The notes beneath the pieces were generated by a model. That model was given only the letters and a program-made list of their open reading frames with translations, made no database searches and had not been told where the DNA came from. Below, piece after piece: positions 34,788 through 43,471 of a stretch of 64,000 nt of DNA. The position numbers and the translations under genes are program-made. The stretch covers positions 248,001-312,000 of the forward strand of contig CP170502.1 in assembly GCA_047947185.1 (NCBI GenBank), read 5' to 3'. Each line of letters starts with the position of its first letter. Position 1 is the stretch's first letter. Source of the DNA: JANQJA01 sp047947185. Its GTDB lineage: Bacteria; Pseudomonadota; Gammaproteobacteria; Pseudomonadales; Azotimanducaceae.

Positions 34788-35744
34788 GTGAAGAAGGTCC
34801 TCGTCTGTGGCAGCATTGCCCTCGATATGCTGGGTACCTATGGTGGCTCATTTGCTGACTACCAGGCCCGGTATCCCATCGAAGCGCTCAACTTCTCCTT
34901 GCAACTCAAGAGCCTTCGCCTGAGCTTCGGTGGCTGTGGCATGAACATTGTCTATGGGCTGAAACAATTCGGCGTTCCCTGCACGCCGCTTTCCGCGGCT
35001 GGTGAAAATTTTAATGACCACTACCGGGCGCATCTGCTTGGACTGGGCGTGGACATCGACTACATCGCGGTGGACGAGGAGTATCCCCAGTGCGCAACCG
35101 CCATTGTCCTGTCGGATGAACTGGGTAACCAGATTACCGGCTTCTATCCCGGCGCCTCTGGCTCCCCACTGCGTAAACTGCCAAGAGAAGTGGCGGGCAT
35201 CGAAGATGTCGCGATTGCAGTACTCGCACCCGAGGATGCACCTATCATGTTGCGCCAGGCGCGTGACCTGGCTGACCTGGGCATTCCGATCCTGTTTGAT
35301 CCCGGTCAGGGGATCACTGCGTTCACTTGCGCGGAGGTCCGGGAACTCCTGTCGCTTTCTGACTACGTGGTCGCGAATCTGCACGAATGGGAGATACTGC
35401 AACTCAACGCCGAAATGAGCGCCGAGGATATCATTCGCGACCAGCACCAGGTGATTGTCACCAGGTCAGAGAACGGGGTTGATGTGCTCCGTGAAGGTTG
35501 CGAATTGCTGCATGTGCCGGCCATCCGCCCGGAGCGTATTGTCGAAGTCACTGGCTCCGGTGATGCTTTTCGCGCGGGTTATGTCTACGGCCTGGTTCGG
35601 GGCCTGGATGCGTGCACCTGCGCCCGGATCGGCACCCTGGCGGCGGTCTATAATCTGGAAAACCCGGAGACACAGCGCTACTCATTTACCCACGCAGAGT
35701 TCGCTGCGCGCTTTCACGCAGCGTTTGGTGAAGCTTTACCCTGA
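34788..35744 (+). CDS. PfkB-family carbohydrate/adenosine kinase
   Basis: The 318-residue ribokinase-fold protein has the family motifs FGGCGMNIVYGLKQFG near 48-63 and EVTGSGDAFRAGYVYG near 257. The latter's aspartate is the catalytic base. SGD is slightly unusual beside the common AGD. The pattern resembles bacterial and archaeal adenosine or nucleoside kinases more than ribokinase. The start is GTG at 34788; a TTG two codons earlier is equally open. An acyltransferase gene converges downstream. The substrate is not certain. Confidence 0.85.
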   Translation: MKKVLVCGSIALDMLGTYGGSFADYQARYPIEALNFSLQLKSLRLSFGGCGMNIVYGLKQFGVPCTPLSAAGENFNDHYRAHLLGLGVDIDYIAVDEEYPQCATAIVLSDELGNQITGFYPGASGSPLRKLPREVAGIEDVAIAVLAPEDAPIMLRQARDLADLGIPILFDPGQGITAFTCAEVRELLSLSDYVVANLHEWEILQLNAEMSAEDIIRDQHQVIVTRSENGVDVLREGCELLHVPAIRPERIVEVTGSGDAFRAGYVYGLVRGLDACTCARIGTLAAVYNLENPETQRYSFTHAEFAARFHAAFGEALP

Positions 35745-35767
35745 CGCATATCAGCGCTGGGGCTGTG

Positions 35768-36478
35768 CTAGTCGTGCGGCCCCGGTATCAGCCAGCTTCG
35801 CAACCAGTCCAGTGTCCTGTTGTCAGCAAGCTGGGCCGCAACATACCGTTTCTCAAAATCGGCATAGGGTTCCTCACTGTTGAAGAGATCCCGCCGCATC
35901 GTCAGGTGGCTGGCATCCAGTTCCCTGACGATCCTTGCCGGATTTCCCGCCACAATAGTATTGGCGGGCACATCTCGGGTCACCACCGACCATGCACCAA
36001 TGATGCTGTTGTCACCGATTGTCACGCCTTTGGTGACAAGCGCGCTGTCCCCTATCCAGACGTTATTGCCGAGGGTAATTGGTCGCGTTGTGCCTGGTGC
36101 ATAGATGCGGTGCGCCAGGTCGTGCCAGTCGGCGTCCGAGAGGTAACAGTTCATGGCCAGCATGCAGCTGTGCCCCATGGTAATTGAAGCGGCAGAGGAG
36201 ATCCTGACGCCGGGATTGATGATCGAGTAACTGCCAATAGTAATTTGTCCCAGTCCCTCAAACACGGCAAGGCGTACCGGTCTATCCGGCAACGCCATTA
36301 TGTGAACGTGATCGCCCAGCCTGATTCCCGGCCCCGATACTTGCAGATGGCGTGGATTCATCACGCGCAGATCCTGCCCGGCGGCATCAAACTGCGGACG
36401 GCAGAAGTGATCAACGTAGAGGTGATTGAGCCTGTCCTGCAGCAGTTTCAGCCAGAGGGGCCGGTGATCCTTTCGCAT
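35768..36478 (-). CDS. Left-handed beta-helix (hexapeptide) acyltransferase
   Basis: The 236-residue protein has hexapeptide-repeat sequence (ITIGSYSIINPGVRI, ITLGNNVWIGDSALVTKGVTIGDNSIIGAWSVVT) ending in the IVAGNPARIVREL loop. This is the maltose/galactoside acetyltransferase layout. It transfers an acetyl or other acyl group from CoA to a sugar or similar molecule; the acceptor is unknown. The ATG at 36478 follows AGGA; the frame is open upstream from TTG 36517. It is divergent from the kinase at 36601. Confidence 0.9.
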   Translation of the reverse strand: MRKDHRPLWLKLLQDRLNHLYVDHFCRPQFDAAGQDLRVMNPRHLQVSGPGIRLGDHVHIMALPDRPVRLAVFEGLGQITIGSYSIINPGVRISSAASITMGHSCMLAMNCYLSDADWHDLAHRIYAPGTTRPITLGNNVWIGDSALVTKGVTIGDNSIIGAWSVVTRDVPANTIVAGNPARIVRELDASHLTMRRDLFNSEEPYADFEKRYVAAQLADNRTLDWLRSWLIPGPHD

Positions 36479-36600
36479 GATTTTCCTGGTTACCTCTGCC
36501 CTGCTCCGGCTGACCAACTTATCTTACCAGTGCTGACCCTGTTGCTTGCCGGGATTCTGTGCAAGCATTAACGAAGATTTCGCACTGGGACAGGGTGCCA

Positions 36601-37230
36601 ATGGTGACAGGCAAGATCATTTTTCTGAACGGGACCTCAAGCGCGGGCAAAACCACGCTGGCGCACGCGCTGCAGGAGGTGCTGGCTGAACCCTATCTGC
36701 ACATGGCACTGGACCAGTTCCGGGACGGTATGCCGGCACGCTTTCGTGGGCTCAATTCACCTGCCGGCACTGACGGCGACCGGGGCCTCAATGTCATACC
36801 TGTGACCGATGTCGACAGACCCTATACCCTGGTTCGCTTTGGCGAGACGGGCCAGCGTATCCTCCGTGGCATGCGCCGGGCCATTGCGGCCCTGGTCCGG
36901 GAAGGTAACAACGTCATCATTGATGACATTATCCTCGAGCCGTCTTTCCTGGAAGATTATCTGGCGGTGTTTGCAGGCCTCAGCGTGTATTTTGTTGGGG
37001 TTATGTGTCCCGTTGCCGTAATTGGAGAGCGGGAACGCAGTCGACCCGGGCGGTTCCCGGGTACAGCGCGCGGACATCTGGATGTCTGCCATGCGCACGG
37101 CATCTATGATATTGAGGTTGATACGTCAGCGGCCAGCCCGGCTGAATGTGCATCACTGGTTGCACGCCACATTCGCGACCAACCACCCGTTGCATTTGGT
37201 GTCCTGGCGGCTAGACATCAGCCCGCCTGA
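36601..37230 (+). CDS. Chloramphenicol-phosphotransferase-like kinase
   Basis: The 209-residue P-loop protein begins MVTGKIIFLNGTSSAGKTTLA, and LHMALDQFRDGMPARF (about residues 33-49) contains the HxxxDxFxxxxP motif of the CPT family. NVIIDDIILEP, VCPVAVIGERERSRPGR and GHLDVCHAHGIYDIEVDT follow. In Streptomyces the family phosphorylates chloramphenicol; most homologues elsewhere have unknown acceptors. It may be a metabolite kinase here. The ATG at 36601 follows AGGG. Confidence 0.82.
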   Translation: MVTGKIIFLNGTSSAGKTTLAHALQEVLAEPYLHMALDQFRDGMPARFRGLNSPAGTDGDRGLNVIPVTDVDRPYTLVRFGETGQRILRGMRRAIAALVREGNNVIIDDIILEPSFLEDYLAVFAGLSVYFVGVMCPVAVIGERERSRPGRFPGTARGHLDVCHAHGIYDIEVDTSAASPAECASLVARHIRDQPPVAFGVLAARHQPA

Positions 37231-37236
37231 CCAGGC

Positions 37237-37848
37237 TCAGGCCAGCCGGGCAATCCCACGGTAGTTATAGGTTGCCCACCGGGGCCCTTCGAGATATCCC
37301 TCCTCCAGTTCGTCAAACCGGAAACCGGCCTCCACCAACGCCTCGTCAGGCCGGCGGTTGAGATTACAGCCACCACCGACAATCCGCCAGGCGGGATTCA
37401 GCCGGTGTTGCCAGCGCTCCACGGCGGGGTCTGGTGACCGGCCGTGTTCGGCAAAAATCAGCTGGCCACCGGGTTTGAGTACGCGTCTGACTTCGGCGAG
37501 GGCCGCATGCTGGTCCGGAATGGTACAGAGCGTCCAGGTAATGACCACACTGTCGAAGCTGTTGTCCTCCAGGGGCAGGCTTTCGGCTGAATCTGCAATA
37601 AACTCAACATCGGTGCCGGTCGTGTGTGCAACCTCGCGGGCGTACTGCTGCAATTCCAGCGAAGGGTCGACGCCAACAACCTGGACACCCTTTTGGTAGA
37701 AAGGCAGGTTGAGGCCAGAACCAATGCCAAGCTCTAGCACCCTGCCCTCGGCCAGCGGCACCAGCCGACGTCGAAGCTGGCCAAACTCCGGTGACTTCAT
37801 CGCCAGGTTGAGCAGGCGCGGCAGAATGTATCGGTCATAGACTCCCAT
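37237..37848 (-). CDS. Class I SAM-dependent methyltransferase
   Basis: This 203-residue methyltransferase has the SAM motifs VLELGIGSGLNLPFY (about 37-51), VVGVDPSLELQQYA, SFDSVVITWTLCTI and LKPGGQLIFAEHG. The pattern fits the UbiE/METTL7-like group that methylates lipids or small molecules. No substrate is indicated by context. It converges with the kinase at 36601 and is divergent from the sirtuin gene. Confidence 0.88.
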   Translation of the reverse strand: MGVYDRYILPRLLNLAMKSPEFGQLRRRLVPLAEGRVLELGIGSGLNLPFYQKGVQVVGVDPSLELQQYAREVAHTTGTDVEFIADSAESLPLEDNSFDSVVITWTLCTIPDQHAALAEVRRVLKPGGQLIFAEHGRSPDPAVERWQHRLNPAWRIVGGGCNLNRRPDEALVEAGFRFDELEEGYLEGPRWATYNYRGIARLA

Positions 37849-37942
37849 GGGTGAATGTTAACTGATATGGCAGCGGCCGGGGTAGTTGTGGCATCTTTGG
37901 CTGCGGTAATGGTCAGTAGTGGATAGCCACCGGACAGGATTG

Positions 37943-38689
37943 ATGGATAACAACAAACTGCAAGTCCTCAGAAACATGATTGGTGCGGCCAGACGTATTG
38001 TGGCCTTCACCGGCGCTGGCATCAGTACGGAGTCGGGAATACCCGATTTCCGGGGCCCCGACGGGGTCTGGAAAAAAGTCTCACCGATTGATTTTAATGA
38101 CTTTGTCAGTCGGGAAGACGTACGGCGGGAATCCTGGCGGCGCAAATTTGCTGGCAGTGATACCATGGCCAATGCCAGCCCCAACGCCGGACACCTCGCG
38201 CTGGCGGCGCTCCACCGCATGGGCAAACTCTCCCATATCATTACGCAGAACGTTGACGGCCTGCACCAGAAAGCGGGTGTCCCCGAGGCGCAGGTTATCC
38301 AGTTGCACGGCAATGCCAACTATGCAACCTGCCTTGATTGCACGAAACGTTACGAACTGGATGAAATCCGCGCGATATTCCTGCCCGATGAAACTGTGCC
38401 TTACTGTGATGCCTGTGGCGGCATCATCAAGACGGCAACCATCTCCTTTGGCCAGGCCATGCCGGTCGCTGAAATGCGGCGTGCCGAGCTGGCCATATCC
38501 GGCTGCGATCTTTTTATGGTGATGGGTTCATCGCTGGTGGTCTATCCTGCTGCCGGCTTCCCGCGCCTGGCCAGGGAACAGGGCGCACAACTCGTAATCA
38601 TCAACAATGAGCCGACTGATCTCGATCCCTGGTGTGACCTGGTGTTGCACCGGCCAATTGGTGAGACCCTCTCCGCGGTGATCGACTAG
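37943..38689 (+). CDS. NAD-dependent protein deacylase (sirtuin)
   Basis: The 248-residue sirtuin has AFTGAGISTESGIPDFRGPDG near 22-42, ITQNVDGLHQKAG and the active-site histidine in QLHGNANYATC. The zinc cysteines are CLDCTK and YCDACGG. The loop RRESWRRKFAGS resembles the SIRT4-like class II, not the class III desuccinylases, which carry Tyr-x-x-Arg. It removes acyl groups from lysines in proteins. The ATG at 37943 follows AGGA with a short spacer; a GTG eight codons earlier is open. Confidence 0.9.
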   Translation: MDNNKLQVLRNMIGAARRIVAFTGAGISTESGIPDFRGPDGVWKKVSPIDFNDFVSREDVRRESWRRKFAGSDTMANASPNAGHLALAALHRMGKLSHIITQNVDGLHQKAGVPEAQVIQLHGNANYATCLDCTKRYELDEIRAIFLPDETVPYCDACGGIIKTATISFGQAMPVAEMRRAELAISGCDLFMVMGSSLVVYPAAGFPRLAREQGAQLVIINNEPTDLDPWCDLVLHRPIGETLSAVID

Positions 38690-38747
38690 CTCTTGTGCAA
38701 ACCGGTGCCGACTTGTGTCGCGGTTCTGCTGGCCGGGGGCATGGCCA

Positions 38748-39647
38748 TCAGATCAGTTCAGCAACCATCTGGATCAGGTCATTGATGTCGATGGGTTTGC
38801 GGCAATGGTAGAGTTGTCGGGTCGGGTCAATAGTGATGTTCTCTTCGGCACAGAGGACAACGGGCAGCAATGCACGTGCCTGGTGGACGCTGTCCGCGAG
38901 GGCATGTCCACTTATACCTGGCATGCGGGAGTCTGCAATTACAAGGTCAATGGCATCAATATTCTTCAGGCAAAAAGCGAGGGCGGCTGATCCGTCTGCA
39001 AAGACGCTGACGCGGTGTTTCAGGCTTTGCATCAGTTCAGCCAACAGTTCAGTGATGGCAGGTTCATCATCCACAATCACAACCTGGCGACGGCTGAGCG
39101 GCACGATGGTTGGATCCGGGCGTTTGCCAAAGCGTGCAACTTTCAGCAGCCGATCAATACTTTCCTGGGCCCGGCTGATTTCTTTCAGGTAGCGTTGCAC
39201 CACCGCAAGCCGCTCGCCGCTGAGCGGTTCATCCTCCTCCAGCATCACGGCAATCAGGTCGGTGTAACCCATCATGGATGTGTTGGACGTATGCAGCTGG
39301 TTCAACAGCTTCTTGCCGGGCTGCTGCAGCCCCTGGATCTGTCGACCCAGTGCAACGGCCTCGGACGCATCAATGAGAAAGAGGTTTGTCACATCCGCCG
39401 TGGCCTTTGCTGCAATGACATCCACAAAGTGATCATTGCCGGCCCCGGTCAGGTGTAACCTTGTGGCGGCCATGGGCGAACCGAGCAGGTCAATGATCCG
39501 GACTTCACTGTCGGGGTGCACAAAATCCTGCAGCAGCATTCCTTCGACGAGCGGCAGCAGGCGCCCCGCGGCGCTATTGACAGCGGTGATTTTGCCACCC
39601 GGGTCAAGGCTGACAGCGGGCACAGGAAGGTCAGCGAGCTGGATCAC
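38748..39647 (-). CDS. PAS - degenerate H-box - REC response regulator
   Basis: The 299-residue protein has an N-terminal PAS-like region (about 1-95; PAVSLDPGGKITAVNSAAGRLL). A central helical part around 110-165 resembles a kinase H-box (LLNQLHTSNTSMMGYTDLI), but the position of the phospho-histidine is Asn. The receiver domain follows from 188 (VVIVDDEPAITE, IADSRMPGISG, CRKPID), with the phospho-acceptor Asp and the conserved Lys. There is no DNA-binding output domain. GTG at 39647 overlaps the preceding gene's stop (GTGA), so it is coupled to the kinase-like protein. Confidence 0.85.
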   Translation of the reverse strand: MIQLADLPVPAVSLDPGGKITAVNSAAGRLLPLVEGMLLQDFVHPDSEVRIIDLLGSPMAATRLHLTGAGNDHFVDVIAAKATADVTNLFLIDASEAVALGRQIQGLQQPGKKLLNQLHTSNTSMMGYTDLIAVMLEEDEPLSGERLAVVQRYLKEISRAQESIDRLLKVARFGKRPDPTIVPLSRRQVVIVDDEPAITELLAELMQSLKHRVSVFADGSAALAFCLKNIDAIDLVIADSRMPGISGHALADSVHQARALLPVVLCAEENITIDPTRQLYHCRKPIDINDLIQMVAELI

Positions 39648-40162
39648 GGGGCCGGGTACTCCCCAGGGGGAAATGTGACCAGCAGCCGTGTTTCTGCCAT
39701 GCTGGTCCGAAGATGCAGATGCCCACCCAGGGCGTGCAGCGCCCGGATAACCTGGTCGATGCCAATCCGGGTACCCGCTTCTGTTTCGATCCTGTCCGTC
39801 ACAAACCCGGGTGTCAGGGCATATCCCAGCAGCGCCGGCGGAATTGGCTGCTCCGTGTCGGTGATCAGCACCGCCCGGTCAGATGTTTCAATGATCGCAC
39901 CGCAGACGCTGCAACCGGTGTTCGGCGCTATGCTGGACGCCTGCGGCGGATTGTTGCCGCGCCACTGCGACAGCAGGTTAACGAGTTCACTTGTATCCGG
40001 CTGCCACTCGATGGTCACCAGTCGTTCGCTGGCCAGCCTGGCTGCGGCCTGAATCTCCTCCACGAACAGCTTCTGTTCAGTTGACAGCCGGGTGGAGGCC
40101 AGCAGGTCGGCGAAGCCGATAATGGCCGCCAGTGCATTGCCCAGGTCGTGCTGGTCGTACAT
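39644..40162 (-). CDS. Short histidine-kinase-like protein with degenerate ATPase domain
   Basis: Only 172 residues. It opens almost at once with a normal H-box, MYDQHDLGNALAAIIGFADLL, with His5 as phospho-acceptor. The remaining 110 residues look like a worn HATPase domain. The N-box has no clear Asn (LVNLLSQW), the D-box is ITDTEQPIPP instead of DxGxG, and the G2 box is GTRIGIDQV instead of GTGLGL. It probably cannot hydrolyse ATP, so it may serve as a phosphotransfer or dimerisation module. It starts one base after the VWA gene's stop. Confidence 0.78.
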   Translation of the reverse strand: MYDQHDLGNALAAIIGFADLLASTRLSTEQKLFVEEIQAAARLASERLVTIEWQPDTSELVNLLSQWRGNNPPQASSIAPNTGCSVCGAIIETSDRAVLITDTEQPIPPALLGYALTPGFVTDRIETEAGTRIGIDQVIRALHALGGHLHLRTSMAETRLLVTFPPGEYPAP

Positions 40163-40163
40163 C

Positions 40164-41567
40164 TCAGCGGGCTGTCCGAAGAATCCGGCTGACCATACGC
40201 TCCAGGTCAGTCAGCGAATTGCAGACCTCAGCGTAGGTACAAAACGGCAGGTAGGATTTCATTTCGGCATCACCTTCCTGCCACTTGTCCCTGGGTTCTG
40301 GGTTTAGCCAGATAACCTGCCGCGCCTTGCCTGCAATCAACTTCAGTTCATCTGCTGCCGTGGCGTAATAATTGTTGCGTGAATCGCCCAGGATAATCAC
40401 CGTTGATCGATTGTCGATATCCTGCAGGGCGAGTTCGCGAAATCGACGCAGGGCCTGACCGTAGTCGGTAGAGCCTTTGCCAAAATCATCAAGGCTCATT
40501 TCGATGGCTTCGGCAAGCGGGTAGTGGTCAAATAATGCTGTGACCTCACCCAGGTTGTTGGAGAAGGCAAACGCCCGTACGCGGGGCAGAACCTCGGTGA
40601 GACTGTACAGGAATGTCAGGAGAAATCGCGAGACATTGCGAACGCTGCCGCTGACGTCACACAGCACAAACACCCGCGGGCGCTGGAGGCGGGTCTGCTT
40701 CCACCTGATGTCAAACAGCGCACCATCGTACTGCATGTTCCGCCGCAGTGTCCTGCGGATATCGAGCTGACCCCGGTTATTGATCTTGCGCCGCTTTGCG
40801 TGTTTGCGTGCAAGCTGGTTCGCCAGTTTTCGTACTGCTTCCCTGATGTGCTCAAAATAGTAGACCTGCATATTGGTCAGCTGCGTTTGGCTCACCGCTT
40901 CCGCGAGGAAACGCGCGCCGGTACCGTCAACAACAAGCAGGTACTGCTCATCAACAAAGGTGCGTACCTGGTCAGCGAGGTATGCCCTGCCCTCGATCAG
41001 CACCTGTGCCATCTCCTGACGCGCGGTGTCATCGGCACGGGATAGTGCCGCAATCTCAGCGTCCAGTGCGTCGATCCCCATGTGGAGCAGGATTCGCCTG
41101 GCATAGAGGCTTCGTTCCCGCAGGGTCCTGATCTGGTTGAGGTGCACTGACTCGGCGGCCTGCTTCATCAGCACCGCCAGTTCATCCAGGTGTTCGTTGG
41201 CAAGCAGGTGGCCCAGTTTTGATGCACGCGGTCCTTGAGCACCCTGGCGATGCCGTCGTTTGCCGCGTTCGTCTGTTTCGGCCCCCTGGCCTGGTGACTG
41301 GCCGGTGCCTTTCTCCTGTAGGCCTGGCCTTTGAGTGCGGGCGCCGCGAAACTGTGAAAACGAAAAAAACCGTTCAAAACAGATATCGAACAGGGCTTTT
41401 TCTTCCGGTGTCTTGGCGAGGATGATTGACAGGCTGTCGCGCAGCAGTTTCCTGTCGTGGAACCCGATGATCTGGAGCGCGCTCATTGCGGTCAGGGTTT
41501 CCGCAGGGGACACTTCAAGATCTGCCTTCCGCAGGGCTACAACAAAATCACCAAGGGTCTTTTCCAT
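40164..41567 (-). CDS. CoxE-like von Willebrand factor A protein
   Basis: The 467-residue protein carries a CoxE-like VWA domain in its C-terminal 200 residues. The metal-site motif is CDVSGSVRNVSRFLLTFLY near 296; GKGSTDYGQALRRF and VIILGDSRNNYY follow. The N-terminal half is helical and basic. CoxE-type proteins normally work with a MoxR AAA+ ATPase to mature or insert metal cofactors. No MoxR gene is in this window. The gene heads a three-gene operon with two signalling proteins, which is unusual. Confidence 0.9.
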   Translation of the reverse strand: MEKTLGDFVVALRKADLEVSPAETLTAMSALQIIGFHDRKLLRDSLSIILAKTPEEKALFDICFERFFSFSQFRGARTQRPGLQEKGTGQSPGQGAETDERGKRRHRQGAQGPRASKLGHLLANEHLDELAVLMKQAAESVHLNQIRTLRERSLYARRILLHMGIDALDAEIAALSRADDTARQEMAQVLIEGRAYLADQVRTFVDEQYLLVVDGTGARFLAEAVSQTQLTNMQVYYFEHIREAVRKLANQLARKHAKRRKINNRGQLDIRRTLRRNMQYDGALFDIRWKQTRLQRPRVFVLCDVSGSVRNVSRFLLTFLYSLTEVLPRVRAFAFSNNLGEVTALFDHYPLAEAIEMSLDDFGKGSTDYGQALRRFRELALQDIDNRSTVIILGDSRNNYYATAADELKLIAGKARQVIWLNPEPRDKWQEGDAEMKSYLPFCTYAEVCNSLTDLERMVSRILRTAR

Positions 41568-41626
41568 GGTGCCATTCTATACAATCGGCGGAGGCATGTG
41601 TCACGTGGCACTTACGGCGGCGGGTT

Positions 41627-41635
41627 TGTTATGAT
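41627..41635 (+). promoter_or_regulatory. Extended -10 promoter of the symporter gene
   Basis: TGTTATGAT is a good extended -10 (TGn-TATGAT). It places transcription start near 41642, about 23 bases before the TTG start codon at 41665. The -35 match is weak (TGGCAC). A CACGTG palindrome lies at 41603-41608. Confidence 0.45.
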
Positions 41636-41664
41636 CCGACCTTGTTACCTCGTGATTTGTCCCG

Positions 41665-42957
41665 TTGATTCTAAAGAACATCACATTCCAGGTCTTCCTG
41701 GCGGCACTGTTGGGCGTGGGTGCAGCCATGCTGTTTGCAGATGAGTCATGGCTGACATTTCCCCACCCGCCAACCTACGAGATCATCATTGGCCTGAAGA
41801 ACTTTTTCCTGGCCGCACTGCGAATGCTGATCGCGCCGATGATTTTCTTCTCACTGATTGGCGGCATCATCAGTATCGGAAACGTGGTCAAACTCCGGCG
41901 GCTGGGCGGGATTACCGTCACCTACTACCTGGGTACCACCTCGGTTGCGATCCTTTTGGCACTGGTAGCGGTATTTTTCATTCATCCGTGGACGGCTTAC
42001 CCCGCCATGCCGGAACTGGCCAACGGCAACGGACCGGCGAGCATGATTGACCCCGGGGATGACTCACTCATCCGCGTTATCAGTCAATTGCTCACGCTCG
42101 CTTTCACCAATCCGTTCACAGCGTTGGTTGAACTGAACATCCTGGGTATTGTGACCAATGCGTTTCTGATTGGGCTCGCCATTATCCTGGCATTGCCGGA
42201 AGACAGTCACATTTTCAAACTGGTAGCCGATATTAACCTGGTAATTTACCGGGTGCTGGCCTGGGTCATCCGGCTGTTGCCACTGGGTATTTTTGCCATC
42301 CTGTTTGACTTTACCGTCAAGCTGAGCGTTGGAGACGGTCACTCCGAGGCGCTATTGACGCAACTGTTCCAGTTCAGCCTGCTGGTAGTTGGCCTGACGG
42401 CCATACACGGATTAATCATCCTGCCAGGTATCGCCTGGATGCTCACAGGTCGCGCTCCCCTGCCCCTGCTCAGCCAGCTTGCCCGGCCGCTGCTGGTGGC
42501 ATTCAGCACCTCATCAAGTTCAGCCACCCTGCCGGTCAGCATGCGGACGGCTGAAGAAGACCTCAAGGTAAGTCCCGCTGTCAGCAGTTTTGTACTGCCG
42601 CTGGGGGCAACCATGAATATGGATGGGACGGCATTGTTTGAGGCTGTGGCCGCGGTGTTCCTGGCTTACCTGTTTGGGGTGGAACTTAGTGTTGTAGGCG
42701 TATTCACCGTGTTCCTGATGTCCATGGTGGCGTCAATCGGTGCACCGGGAATGCCCTCTGCTTCCATGGCCGGTATGCAGATGGTGCTGCTTGCCGTCGG
42801 CATTCCGCTGGAAGCCATTGCAATTCTGATGGTCATCGAGCGACCACTGGACACCATCAGGACCGCGGTGAATGTGGAAGGAGACCTGATTGGCAGCCTG
42901 GTGGTTGATCACGTCACCAGCAGTCGCGATGAGCATCCGCGGGGACGCAGCGGTTAA
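41665..42957 (+). CDS. Dicarboxylate/amino acid:cation symporter (DAACS family)
   Basis: The 430-residue transporter has about eight hydrophobic helices with the DctA/GltP re-entrant loop motifs: AFSTSSSSATLPVSMR near 281 and LPLGATMNMDGTALFEAV near 312. NMDGT is the ion/substrate site, and SIGAPGMPSASMAGMQM follows. It imports dicarboxylates, glutamate or aspartate with sodium or protons. The start is TTG at 41665, the only option because a TGA lies just upstream in frame; there is no clear Shine-Dalgarno. Confidence 0.92.
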   Translation: MILKNITFQVFLAALLGVGAAMLFADESWLTFPHPPTYEIIIGLKNFFLAALRMLIAPMIFFSLIGGIISIGNVVKLRRLGGITVTYYLGTTSVAILLALVAVFFIHPWTAYPAMPELANGNGPASMIDPGDDSLIRVISQLLTLAFTNPFTALVELNILGIVTNAFLIGLAIILALPEDSHIFKLVADINLVIYRVLAWVIRLLPLGIFAILFDFTVKLSVGDGHSEALLTQLFQFSLLVVGLTAIHGLIILPGIAWMLTGRAPLPLLSQLARPLLVAFSTSSSSATLPVSMRTAEEDLKVSPAVSSFVLPLGATMNMDGTALFEAVAAVFLAYLFGVELSVVGVFTVFLMSMVASIGAPGMPSASMAGMQMVLLAVGIPLEAIAILMVIERPLDTIRTAVNVEGDLIGSLVVDHVTSSRDEHPRGRSG

Positions 42958-42965
42958 TTCAGTTT

Positions 42966-43328
42966 TCAGGCCTGGGTTGCCTGGATAAGGCGGGCAAAGT
43001 AGGCAATAAACTCCCGGTGCCGGGCACCGACCTGCAGTCTCTCCAGGCTGTCTTCACCCACCTTGCTGGTCAGGTATTCGTAAATCGAGGTGACATCCTC
43101 GCCGGCACCAAGAATTGCAGGGATTTCCTCGTTGAGATAGTCATGCAGCGAGGGCAGGTCCGCTTCGGTAAGGCCACTTTTTCCCGGTTCCAGCACCGCA
43201 TTGCCCCAGATGGTGGCAATGTAGACCCGGAACAGGTCCTTGTCGACAAAACCATCGGTTACCTGGCACTGCTCAATAATCTCGGTGACCGCGGGTCCAA
43301 ACCTTTCACGTAGTTCGGTGATTTCCAT
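42966..43328 (-). CDS. Small conserved-looking protein, predicted leaderless
   Basis: The 120-residue acidic protein begins MEITELRERFGPAVTEIIEQ. It is helical, with no signal peptide or known motif. The frame is open 26 codons further up, but that part is not protein-like. TATAAT at 43335-43340 on the minus strand ends exactly six bases before the ATG. The first transcribed base would then be the A of ATG, which predicts a leaderless message. It is divergent from the enoyl-CoA hydratase. Function unknown. Confidence 0.65.
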   Translation of the reverse strand: MEITELRERFGPAVTEIIEQCQVTDGFVDKDLFRVYIATIWGNAVLEPGKSGLTEADLPSLHDYLNEEIPAILGAGEDVTSIYEYLTSKVGEDSLERLQVGARHREFIAYFARLIQATQA

Positions 43329-43334
43329 CGGGCA

Positions 43335-43340
43335 ATTATA
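43335..43340 (-). promoter_or_regulatory. Consensus -10 box TATAAT
   Basis: A perfect -10 hexamer lies six bases before the ATG of the 120-residue protein. A weak -35 candidate, ACTTTG, lies 17 bases further up. Confidence 0.45.
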
Positions 43341-43471
43341 GCGGGTTTGGCAACTTGCAAAGTAGTCCCGTCGCCCGTTTCTGTCCCGCAATTGGAGCTG
43401 GTACACTCACAGCAGGCCGGGGCGTGGCGCCGGGGACATTTTCACCGACGATATCAATGGAGAGAGGGAAC

